Below, in pieces: positions 1 to 5,712 of a DNA stretch of 7,415 nt. The stretch comes from Oscillospiraceae bacterium (lineage in GTDB: Bacteria > Bacillota > Clostridia > Oscillospirales > Ruminococcaceae): assembly GCA_029068025.1 (NCBI GenBank), contig JAIEDJ010000231.1, positions 1-7,415 on the forward strand, given 5' to 3'. Under the pieces are notes generated by a model. It searched no databases, was not told the DNA's origin, and saw only the letters and a program-made list of their open reading frames with translations. The number at the start of each line of letters is the position of its first letter. Within the stretch, counting starts at the first letter, position 1. The position numbers and the translations under genes were made by a program.

Positions 1-2
1 GC

Positions 3-46
3 AAAAACCTCCTTTGGTTTTATTATACCACAGGAGGTCTTTTTTG
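3..46. terminator. Intrinsic terminator hairpin, probably bidirectional
   Basis: CCTCCT at 8-13 pairs with AGGAGG at 32-37, and TGGT at 15-18 pairs with ACCA at 27-30 around an 8-nt AT-rich loop. The stem is flanked by an A-run on the left (3-7) and a T-run on the right (40-45), so it can stop transcription from either side. On the + strand it probably ends a gene lying left of the window. The AGGAGG arm should not be read as a ribosome binding site, because no convincing start follows it at the right distance. Confidence 0.75.
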
Positions 47-72
47 TCTATGTCTGTTTTTACTGGTTCGGT

Positions 73-387
73 TCACTATATAACAAGGGCATTAACCTTG
101 TGTTTTTGAAAGAGCCATACATTAACACAGACACCTACCGCACGGTAACCGAGAACACCATTAAAACGGTTGGTAATGACATAGCGGATATTTACATAGA
201 TGTGACAAATAAAGTGCTTATGCTCTTGGCTGAACGGCAAATAAGACAAGCCTTTGAACAGTCGCAGAAAGAGGTTGACTATTTACATCAACGCACACTC
301 GAGGAAATTGAAACAGCGCGGCGCGGTCCGTTTGTTTATCTGCCTTTTTCAGCGCTTTATTTTGCTGAAAACAGCTTAAACGGTTGA
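73..387 (+). pseudogene. Serine recombinase (resolvase family), internal fragment
   Basis: The frame reads SLYNKGINLVFLKEPYINTD and then continues through a helical stretch containing RQIRQAFEQSQKEVDYLHQR to ETARRG at about 321-327. From memory this matches the end of the catalytic domain and the long connecting helix of small Firmicute serine recombinases, whose usual text is FLKEPHINT and ETARRNGKQIG. The catalytic N-terminus with the nucleophilic serine is missing. The C-terminal helix-turn-helix is also absent: after about 327 the reading changes to an unrelated tail ending at the TGA of 385-387. The frame stays open back to position 1, but residues before about 73 do not resemble a recombinase and come from the terminator hairpin region. 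A GTG at 100 could start a 95-residue peptide, but it has no ribosome binding site. I read it as a dead remnant of a resolvase or conjugative element. Confidence 0.75.
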
Positions 388-412
388 CAAGTCCGCCGAT
401 CTGTGTTATAAT
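384..412 (+). promoter_or_regulatory. Consensus sigma-A promoter P1
   Basis: TTGACA at 384-389 and TATAAT at 407-412 are separated by exactly 17 bases, and TG at 404-405 adds an extended -10 element. The start of transcription would fall near 418-421. The nearest downstream gene is the response regulator at 585. The -35 box overlaps the stop codon of the recombinase remnant, so the promoter lies at the edge of the broken gene. Its spacer shares CGCCGATC and TGTG with the ssrA promoter at 5850-5878. Confidence 0.85.
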
Positions 413-485
413 AAAATTACCGAAAACCGCTGACGCGGTTTTGCAGCGCCTAACGGCGCTGTCGGCATTGCCGAACGGTAATTTT
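413..485. repeat. Cloverleaf-like inverted repeat element A
   Basis: AAAATTACCG at 413-422 is the exact reverse complement of CGGTAATTTT at 476-485. Inside this 10-bp outer stem lie three hairpins: 423-430 with 435-442 (AAAACCGC/GCGGTTTT), 444-450 with 455-461 (CAGCGCC/GGCGCTG), and 463-466 with 470-473 (CGGC/GCCG). The first two have 4-nt loops, TGAC and TAAC. The left outer arm overlaps the expected start point of P1, so the full cloverleaf would form in DNA, or in RNA only if read from further upstream. It could be a REP- or MITE-like intergenic repeat, or a structured leader. Confidence 0.75.
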
Positions 486-501
486 CTTGAAACGATAAAT
501 T

Positions 502-543
502 ATTTTCGCTTCGCGAAAATTTGGCGCTGCGGCGCTTGAATTT
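502..543. repeat. Two overlapping hairpins in the response regulator leader
   Basis: ATTTTCGC at 502-509 pairs with GCGAAAAT at 513-520. A second hairpin pairs AAATT at 517-521 with AATTT at 539-543, and inside it GCGC at 524-527 with GCGC at 532-535. The two structures share 517-520 and cannot form fully together. In a transcript from P1 they would be alternative structures upstream of the response regulator. No T-run follows either, so a classical attenuator is not evident. Confidence 0.55.
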
Positions 544-544
544 A

Positions 545-553
545 TGTTATAAT
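545..553 (+). promoter_or_regulatory. Extended -10 promoter P2 for the response regulator
   Basis: TGTTATAAT is a perfect extended -10 box (TG, one base, TATAAT at 548-553). No good -35 lies 16-18 bases upstream, which extended -10 promoters tolerate. Transcription would start near 560, giving a short leader before the ribosome binding site AGGGG at 573-577. Confidence 0.55.
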
Positions 554-584
554 TGAATAAAGAACAATGAACAGGGGCTCTGAT

Positions 585-1265
585 ATGTCGGGAACAGCGG
601 AAACAATTGCCGTCGTTGATGACGATGTATATATAAACGATATGCTGTGCAGGCTGCTTGAGCGCGAGGGGTACTCGGTGATCCGCGCGTTTTCCGGCGG
701 CGAGGCGCTGGCGGTGCTTTCGGAGCAGGTTCCCGATCTGGTGCTGCTGGACCTTATGATGCCGGGTCTTTCGGGAGAGCAGGTTTTGCCCAGAATACGC
801 AATGTCCCTGTGATCGTTATGAGCGCCCGCGCGGACGTTGACAGCAAGGTCAGAATGCTGCTGGACGGAGCGGAGGATTATGTCACAAAGCCGTTTGATA
901 CGGAGGAGCTGCTGGCGCGGATAAAGGTACGGCTCAGGAAAAACGCGCCTGTGAGCGCTCTCACATACGGAGGACTTACGCTGGAGCTTGAGCTTCATGA
1001 AGCGCGGTTCGGGGAAAATTCGACGCGGCTTACCAAAACGGAATTCGCGATATTAAAGATCCTTATGCAGAATCCGAAGCAGGTGATCACCAAATCGCAG
1101 ATACTCGACCGTGTGAGCGAGGACACGCCCGACTGCGTGGAAAGCTCGCTTAAGGTGCATATAAGCAATCTCCGCAAAAAGCTGCGCGATATTTCGGACA
1201 AGGAGCATATCGAATCGGTCTGGGGCATAGGATTTAAGATGGCGGATACAGCCGATAATTCTTAA
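585..1265 (+). CDS. OmpR/PhoB-family DNA-binding response regulator
   Basis: This encodes a two-component response regulator of about 226 residues, a usual size for the family. Residues 7-115 form the receiver domain: acidic pocket VDDD (11-14), phospho-acceptor Asp56 in LVLLDLMMPG, Ser80 in VMSA, and Lys102 in YVTKPF. Residues about 127-220 form the winged-helix DNA-binding domain, with recognition helix VESSLKVHISNLRKKL (185-200) and the wing GIGFKM. I chose ATG 585 because AGGGG lies 7 bases upstream. The in-frame ATG at 567 would add six residues but has no ribosome binding site. The likely partner kinase is encoded at 3894. The gene's last codons overlap the first CTTAAC repeat in front of the ABC transporter, so it probably controls that promoter. 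This follows from position and has not been shown. Confidence 0.93.
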   Translation: MSGTAETIAVVDDDVYINDMLCRLLEREGYSVIRAFSGGEALAVLSEQVPDLVLLDLMMPGLSGEQVLPRIRNVPVIVMSARADVDSKVRMLLDGAEDYVTKPFDTEELLARIKVRLRKNAPVSALTYGGLTLELELHEARFGENSTRLTKTEFAILKILMQNPKQVITKSQILDRVSEDTPDCVESSLKVHISNLRKKLRDISDKEHIESVWGIGFKMADTADNS

Positions 1266-1317
1266 CGAATTCTTAACGTTTCTCTTAACCGGTTTCTTAA
1301 CCTTTTATTGCTAGAAT
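1259..1317 (+). promoter_or_regulatory. Direct-repeat operator and extended -10 promoter of the ABC transporter operon
   Basis: Four copies of CTTAAC lie at 1261-1266, 1272-1277, 1284-1289 and 1296-1301, spaced 11, 12 and 12 bases. Three are the longer TTCTTAAC and one is CTCTTAAC. About one helical turn between direct repeats is the typical layout for OmpR/PhoB-family regulators. Downstream, TG at 1309-1310 and TAGAAT at 1312-1317 form an extended -10 box. There is no consensus -35, and the last repeat occupies that position, as expected for a promoter that needs its activator. The start of transcription would be near 1324, before the ribosome binding site AAAGGAG at 1338-1344. Confidence 0.75.
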
Positions 1318-1352
1318 GAAGGTGTCAAAGAAAACCGAAAGGAGTTTTGTTA

Positions 1353-2264
1353 ATGGAATACGTTTTGACAACTCATGAACTGACTAAAAAATACAGGAAG
1401 TCAGCGGCGCTGGATGGTCTTTCAATGAATGTCCCAAAGGGTGCGATCTACGGCTTTGTGGGACGCAACGGCGCGGGGAAGACCACGCTTATCCGCATGA
1501 TCTGCGGGCTTCAGTTCCCGACAAGCGGGGAATTCATGCTGTATGGCGAGCACAGCGGCGGGAATATCTCCAAAGCGCGGAGAAGAATGGGAGCGGTGGT
1601 GGAAACGCCGTCGATCCATTCGGATATGACAGCCGAGGACAATCTTAAGCAACAGTACCGCATTCTGGGGCTGCCGTCGTTTGACGGTATTTCCGAGCTG
1701 CTTCGTTTGGTGGGACTTGAGAACACCGGAAAAAAGAAGGCGCGGCACTTCTCGCTTGGTATGCGGCAGCGGCTGGGTATCGCCATCGCGCTGTGCGGAA
1801 GTCCCGATTTCCTTTTGCTGGACGAACCGATAAACGGTCTGGATCCGCAGGGTATCATAGAGGTTCGCGAGCTGATCCTGAAGCTCAACCGCGAACGTCA
1901 GATCACCGTGCTTATTTCCAGCCATATCCTGGACGAACTGTCGCGGCTTGCCACACATTACGGCTTTATAGATAAGGGGCGTATAGTAAAGGAGATCAGC
2001 GCGGAGCAGCTGGAACGCGAATGCAGAAAATGCGCGCGTGTTAAGGTCTCCGATGTCAAGAAGCTCGCTTTGGCGCTTGACAAGTTAGGTATGGAATACG
2101 CGGTGATCGACGGTTCACAGGCGGATATATACGGCGAGATCAGCATTACCAGGCTGACCGAGGCGCTTTCCGGAAGCGGCTGTGAGTTGTTCTCCGTAAA
2201 CAAGCATGACGAGAGCCTTGAGGCATACTTCATCAAACTGATCGGAGGTGCTTCAAATGCTTAA
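1353..2264 (+). CDS. ABC transporter ATP-binding protein (BcrA-type)
   Basis: This is the ATPase subunit of a BcrAB-type ABC transporter, a family that often exports or removes antimicrobial peptides or maintains self-protection. The protein has about 303 residues. Motifs in order: Walker A GRNGAGKTT (37-45), signature FSLGMRQR (133-140), Walker B FLLLDEP (153-159), D-loop NGLDP (161-165) and switch His191 in ISSHIL. The Q-loop position appears to be Glu (VVETP), common in this subfamily as far as I recall. Residues after about 215 form the C-terminal extension usual for such ATPases. ATG 1353 is chosen because AAAGGAG ends 8 bases upstream. The TTG at 1347 is too close to that site. The stop overlaps the permease start by 8 bases, pointing to translational coupling. 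The substrate is unknown. Confidence 0.95.
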   Translation: MEYVLTTHELTKKYRKSAALDGLSMNVPKGAIYGFVGRNGAGKTTLIRMICGLQFPTSGEFMLYGEHSGGNISKARRRMGAVVETPSIHSDMTAEDNLKQQYRILGLPSFDGISELLRLVGLENTGKKKARHFSLGMRQRLGIAIALCGSPDFLLLDEPINGLDPQGIIEVRELILKLNRERQITVLISSHILDELSRLATHYGFIDKGRIVKEISAEQLERECRKCARVKVSDVKKLALALDKLGMEYAVIDGSQADIYGEISITRLTEALSGSGCELFSVNKHDESLEAYFIKLIGGASNA

Positions 2265-3081
2265 GTTGCTGAGAGCCGACTTTGTGCGGCTATGGAAGAC
2301 GCGTTCTTATTGGGTATGCGTTATCGCGTCATTGACGCTGTGTATTACAAATCTGGCATTTGATTATATTGTGGACAAACGAGTCGTGCAGAACCTTGAA
2401 AGGTTTTTTATGAACGACAGCTCAAATATCATGCTGTTCGCGGCGATTTTCTCGGCGCTGTACATCGGAACCGACCATTCCTGCGGAACGATACGCAACA
2501 AGCTCATCATCGGACGCCCCAGAAGCGAGATCTATCTTTCAAATCTGATCGTTGCTTCGGCGGGGGCGCTCAGCATACGCGTTATATCGTGGATCGGAGA
2601 AGCGCTGTTCGGGCTGATCGCGGGCGGTAGGATCGGCATACCGACAGGCAGGCTAGCGCTTCTGATGACGGTCAGCGCGTTTTCGATCATCACAGCTTGC
2701 TCGATCTTTACATTTATCGGAATGATAATTTCCTCGAAGTCCTCGGGGACGGTGATCTCGATAGTTGCGATAATTGCGCTGATAATCGGCGGCGCTATTA
2801 TAATGACGATGCTGAATCAGCCCGAGATGACGGTGGAGTATATAATTAAACCCGAGGGCGGATTTGACGTTACGGAGCCGTATCCTAATCCGATGTATAT
2901 TTCGGGCACTCTGCGTGACGTGTTTATTGCGATAAATGACGTTCTTCCGGGAGGTCAGGCAATACAGCTTGAAATGGGCGAGCCGCATGAGCCGCAGCTT
3001 ATGCCGTTTTATTCGCTCGGTGTTGCCGCCGTGGTTACGGCAGCGGGGCTGGCGGTGTTCCGGAAGAAAGATTTGAAGTAA
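2257..3081 (+). CDS. ABC-2 type transporter permease (BcrB-like)
   Basis: This is the membrane subunit partnering the ATPase just upstream. The protein has about 274 residues with about six hydrophobic segments, near 18-36, 57-72, 98-122, 133-158, 165-187 and 250-268. It ends in FRKKDLK, a typical tail of ABC-2 permeases. The loop GTDHSCGTIRNKLIIGRPRSE after the second segment fits the cytoplasmic coupling region of this family (EYxxGTIRNKL-like text). A larger loop of about 60 residues (187-249) precedes the last segment. ATG 2257 is chosen because GGAGG lies 8 bases upstream. An in-frame GTG at 2248 is inside that site. The start overlaps the ATPase stop by 8 bases. No terminator follows directly, so transcription may continue to the hydrolase and kinase. 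Confidence 0.9.
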   Translation: MLKLLRADFVRLWKTRSYWVCVIASLTLCITNLAFDYIVDKRVVQNLERFFMNDSSNIMLFAAIFSALYIGTDHSCGTIRNKLIIGRPRSEIYLSNLIVASAGALSIRVISWIGEALFGLIAGGRIGIPTGRLALLMTVSAFSIITACSIFTFIGMIISSKSSGTVISIVAIIALIIGGAIIMTMLNQPEMTVEYIIKPEGGFDVTEPYPNPMYISGTLRDVFIAINDVLPGGQAIQLEMGEPHEPQLMPFYSLGVAAVVTAAGLAVFRKKDLK

Positions 3082-3104
3082 TGATAATAAAAAGCGCATA
3101 AAAA

Positions 3105-3220
3105 GTTGTTTTATACCAAGAACAACGTTATACAAGCGCAGCAAAAGCCCTTTCGCAAAGATCGACATTATACAGGAGCAGAAAAGCTCTTTTGCAAAGA
3201 TCATCGTTATAAATACGCAG
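3105..3220. repeat. About 40-bp imperfect tandem repeats
   Basis: Unit 1 (3127-3166) and unit 2 (3167-3205) align along their length: GTTATACAAGCGCAG against ATTATACAGGAGCAG, then AAAAGCCCTTTCGCAAAGAT against AAAAGCTCTTTTGCAAAGAT. A third, partial unit (3206-3220, GTTATAAATACGCAG) runs into element B. A possible degraded unit precedes them, with TTATACCAAG at 3111-3120 in the loop of a GTTGTT/AACAAC hairpin (3105-3110 and 3121-3126). The repeats lie between permease and hydrolase genes and code for nothing on the + strand. They may be a minisatellite or a protein-binding array. Confidence 0.7.
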
Positions 3221-3324
3221 GAATTTCAAAAAGGGCGAAATTTTAATTTCGCCCGGTACCGTCAGCACGGCTAAGCGGAGCGCGAAGCGCGCAGCGTGCC
3301 GTGGTGACGTGTATTTTGAAATTC
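3221..3324. repeat. Cloverleaf-like inverted repeat element B
   Basis: GAATTTCAAAA at 3221-3231 is the exact reverse complement of TTTTGAAATTC at 3314-3324. Inside are GGGCGAAAT (3233-3241) paired with ATTTCGCCC (3246-3254), and a second arm with GTCA (3261-3264) paired with TGAC (3305-3308), a G-G mismatch, then CACGGC (3266-3271) paired with GCCGTG (3298-3303). Within that arm, GCGC at 3280-3283 pairs with GCGC at 3287-3290. The plan, an AT-rich outer stem around GC-rich inner hairpins, matches element A at 413-485 although the sequences differ. It ends 9 bases before the ribosome binding site of the hydrolase gene. Confidence 0.75.
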
Positions 3325-3346
3325 TTTTAAATCAGGAGGTAGTGAA

Positions 3347-3901
3347 ATGCCCGAGAAGGAAATTTACATAGTGGTATCGCAGACGGGGAGTATCGTTTCC
3401 CGCATATTGAAGAGGATAACGGGCGCGGAGTATAATCACGCGTCTATTGCTCTTGACCCAGAACTGCGGAATATGTATTCTTTCGGGCGAAGATATAAAT
3501 ATTTTCCGTGGTACGCCGGTTTTGTCGCGGAATCTCCCGAATTCGGCGCGTTCAAGAGATTTTCGGATACCCGCGCGGTCATTATGTCGATCCCCGTGAC
3601 CGAAAAGGCGTATGAAGAGATCAAAGATCGGCTGAATGAAATGTTTGAAAACAAAAACACGTATCACTATGATATTATAGGGCTGCTGCTGGCGTATTTC
3701 AATATAATTTACAAGCGTGATCACCATTATTATTGTTCGGATTTTGTAAGAGAGCTATTGGTTCAATTCGGAGTGGAGGATCCGGAGCTGTTTTGTCCTA
3801 TAGTTCAGCCGCAGCATTTCCTGGATATACCGGACAGCCGCGTCGTATACCGCGGAAAGCTGAGCGAATATTCGGAAAGCACCGCGGTTGAAAATGGCTG
3901 A
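3347..3901 (+). CDS. Permuted NlpC/P60-like (YiiX/YycO-type) cysteine hydrolase
   Basis: This encodes a protein of about 184 residues resembling the circularly permuted papain-like fold (YaeF/YiiX, peptidase C92-type), whose members act as cysteine amidases or peptidases on cell-wall or lipid-linked amides. The visible signature is His31 in YNHASIAL near the N-terminus and Cys130 in YYCSDFVRELL near the C-terminus, the reversed order that defines permuted members. There is no signal peptide or clear membrane helix, apart from a hydrophobic patch IIGLLLAYFNII (110-121) that is probably buried. ATG 3347 follows AGGAGG at 3334-3339 by 7 bases, an excellent site. The last 8 bases overlap the kinase start, so the two are probably translated together. 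Its place inside a transporter and two-component module suggests an envelope-related role, but the substrate cannot be told from sequence. Confidence 0.75.
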   Translation: MPEKEIYIVVSQTGSIVSRILKRITGAEYNHASIALDPELRNMYSFGRRYKYFPWYAGFVAESPEFGAFKRFSDTRAVIMSIPVTEKAYEEIKDRLNEMFENKNTYHYDIIGLLLAYFNIIYKRDHHYYCSDFVRELLVQFGVEDPELFCPIVQPQHFLDIPDSRVVYRGKLSEYSESTAVENG

Positions 3902-4802
3902 CGCGGCGGTGCTGCTGTGCGTGATCTTCGGGATATTAACTGCGGCGTTCGCGGTGAAAATTATCGTGATGAAGATAACGACCCGTGAGATAGCGCGGCA
4001 GATAACCGAAAAATTGGATTCCGATACCAACACGCTGATAGATATTTCCTCTGTTGACAGGGATATGCAAAGGCTGGCGGCTGAGCTGAATATAAGGCTG
4101 GAGCGGCTTCGGAGCGACCGGCTTAAGTTTGTTCAAGGGGATCTGGAGCTGAAAAACGCGGTCACGAGTATCTCGCACGATCTGAGAACGCCGCTCACAG
4201 CAATATGCGGGTATCTGGATCTGCTGGAGAGCTGCGAAATGTCGGGCGAGGTTCGCGGATATTTAAAGCAGATCGGAAACCGCGCGGAGCATATGCGGCA
4301 GCTTACCGAGGAGCTGTTCCGATATTCGGTGGTAAGCTCGGAGCGGGAGCAGAAGCTCGAGCGGCTGTGCGTAAATGATGTTCTGGAGGAGAGCATCGTG
4401 GCGTTTTACGCGGCGATACGAGGGCGAGGCATAACTCCCGAGATCGATATCACGGAAAAGCGCGTTGAGATCATCGCGGACAGATCGGCGCTCTCGCGGA
4501 TATTCTCCAACATCATTTCCAATATGCTCAAGTACTCGAGCGGGGATTTCTTCGTTTCAATGAACGACAGCGGGGTCATATTATTTAAGAATTCCTCAGA
4601 CGATCTTGAAAGGCTGTCCGTGGAGCGGTTGTTCGACAGGTTCTACACCGTAGAGACCGCCGAAAACTCCACAGGGCTTGGGTTGTCTATCGCTAAGCTG
4701 TTGGCGGAGCGGAACGGCGGCGAGCTTTCGGCGAGTATAGAGGATGACAAGCTCGTCATCTCGCTTAAACTGCACGCTAAAGCGGATAATTTTCCGAACT
4801 GA
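3894..4802 (+). CDS. Membrane sensor histidine kinase
   Basis: This encodes a histidine kinase of about 302 residues, probably the partner of the regulator at 585. One N-terminal hydrophobic segment (about 4-26) anchors it. There is no extracellular sensor domain, so the signal is likely sensed in the membrane or relayed by another protein, possibly the transporter. The dimerisation domain carries the phospho-acceptor His95 in ISHDLRTPLT. The ATP-binding domain shows an N-box around Asn210 (SNIISNMLKYS), an F-box LFDRFYT (246-252) and a G2 box GLGLSIAK (261-268). The expected G1 box (DxGxG) is degenerate: VSMNDSGVILFKNS runs through that position. ATG 3894 overlaps the end of the hydrolase gene by 8 bases. 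A TTG at 3888 is the only nearby alternative. Confidence 0.92.
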   Translation: MADAAVLLCVIFGILTAAFAVKIIVMKITTREIARQITEKLDSDTNTLIDISSVDRDMQRLAAELNIRLERLRSDRLKFVQGDLELKNAVTSISHDLRTPLTAICGYLDLLESCEMSGEVRGYLKQIGNRAEHMRQLTEELFRYSVVSSEREQKLERLCVNDVLEESIVAFYAAIRGRGITPEIDITEKRVEIIADRSALSRIFSNIISNMLKYSSGDFFVSMNDSGVILFKNSSDDLERLSVERLFDRFYTVETAENSTGLGLSIAKLLAERNGGELSASIEDDKLVISLKLHAKADNFPN

Positions 4803-4808
4803 TACTGT

Positions 4809-4821
4809 GGTATACAATACC
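4809..4821. promoter_or_regulatory. Short palindrome containing a possible -10 box
   Basis: GGTAT and ATACC flank ACA to form a small inverted repeat just after the kinase stop. It contains TATACA or TACAAT, which could act as a weak -10 for the gene at 4862, but no -35 is evident. The site is a suggestion only. Read-through from the kinase gene is equally possible, because no terminator separates them. Confidence 0.25.
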
Positions 4822-4861
4822 TTGGCTGATATTCTCACAATGTTTTGGGGGGGTAAGGATC

Positions 4862-5638
4862 TTGTCTGAAGAAAACAATAACAGCGGGCCTGAGAAAAAG
4901 AAACTGTTTGACGAAAATATCGCGGAACTATGGGCTCTTCGCCCTCCAAAAAAAGAAAAGCCCTTTTGGTTAAGAAAGAAATTTCTTGTTTCGACGGTAA
5001 TAATTATTGTGATCGGACTTTGCGTATGGGATATCATCGACGCTCCGCCGTTCTGGCATTTTCGGCAGCGAGATAAAATCGCGATCATGGAGTATCAAAA
5101 AGGACTTTTTCCCGGAGCAAAGATCAAGGAAAGGTTCTTCCCTTTTTTTGGCAGCGAGCATTTTATCGGATTTCCGACGCCAAGCCATATTACGTTTGAA
5201 TATGACGGCGTTACGTTTGAAATATCCGCAAAGGATGGTAAAGTTACCGGGGATAATTACGATTACAGCAAAGCCAAAAAAAGGATCGAAGATAAGCTCT
5301 GGGACTTCTTGACGCCTGAAAAGATCAAGCCGGATTTTTTATATGTTACGTTTGATTTCGATAGATATACTCTGCCCGAAAAGCTTTCAGACTACAAAAA
5401 TGTTAAGATAAGAATTTGTTTTAACAATCAAATTTCAGACCCGCGATATCTGACTTGGCTGTATGATTTCTATGAATATTGGCAAACACACAGCGAACTA
5501 TCCGATTATAATGTGGAGATCGTATTCGATATGGATGAAAAAGCATTATATACCCTGGCTTTTGATGCCAATTCTAAATTAACCAGAGAAAAAGTCTATT
5601 CTTCGTTTGAAATAGATGATCTCACTCACTCATATTGA
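4862..5638 (+). CDS. Unrecognised single-pass membrane protein
   Basis: I do not recognise a family for this protein of about 258 residues. It has a charged, Asn- and Lys-rich cytoplasmic N-terminus (1-39), one transmembrane helix (about 40-59, KFLVSTVIIIVIGLCVWDII), and a soluble region of about 195 residues expected outside the cell. That region is rich in aromatic and acidic residues and contains YDGVTFEISAKDGKVTGDNY, a strand-rich stretch reminiscent of small extracellular beta-domains such as PepSY-like folds, though this is only an impression. It has no obvious catalytic motif. The start is TTG 4862, with AAGGA 2 bases upstream and a G7 run (4847-4853) 8 bases upstream, an unusual translation signal. 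A later ATG at 5088 would lose the membrane helix. Codon use is more AT-rich than in the upstream module, which hints at a different origin. The gap to the kinase is 59 bases. Confidence 0.75.
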   Translation: MSEENNNSGPEKKKLFDENIAELWALRPPKKEKPFWLRKKFLVSTVIIIVIGLCVWDIIDAPPFWHFRQRDKIAIMEYQKGLFPGAKIKERFFPFFGSEHFIGFPTPSHITFEYDGVTFEISAKDGKVTGDNYDYSKAKKRIEDKLWDFLTPEKIKPDFLYVTFDFDRYTLPEKLSDYKNVKIRICFNNQISDPRYLTWLYDFYEYWQTHSELSDYNVEIVFDMDEKALYTLAFDANSKLTREKVYSSFEIDDLTHSY

Positions 5639-5684
5639 TGTTTGGCGGGAACGGCACACCATCAACAAAACAATCGGCTTATTT

Positions 5685-5704
5685 GAATTTCGGCAGGGAA
5701 ATTC
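5685..5704. repeat. Hairpin after the membrane protein gene
   Basis: GAATTTC at 5685-5691 pairs with GAAATTC at 5698-5704 around GGCAGG. No T-run follows, so it is a poor intrinsic terminator. It may be a remnant of the repeat sequence that follows. Confidence 0.4.
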
Positions 5705-5712
5705 GTGAGCTT

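Noticed and set aside
32..37. AGGAGG as a ribosome binding site
   Set aside because: It is the right arm of a terminator hairpin, and no start codon lies at a proper distance.
100..387. A complete 95-residue gene starting at GTG 100
   Set aside because: The recombinase similarity already begins before 100 and stops before the end, and there is no ribosome binding site, so it is a fragment.
450..998. Minus-strand 182-residue open frame
   Set aside because: It lies antisense to the clear response regulator and to palindromes. It has no ribosome binding site and no protein-like composition.
1422..1958. Minus-strand 178-residue open frame
   Set aside because: It is antisense to the ABC ATPase motifs, has low-quality composition and no start signal.
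2653..3204. Minus-strand 183-residue open frame
   Set aside because: It is antisense to the permease. Its repeated peptide FAKELFCSCIMS/FAKGLLLRLYNV only reflects the DNA tandem repeats.
3105..3220. CRISPR array
   Set aside because: There are only two to three imperfect units placed head to tail with no unique spacers, and no cas genes nearby.
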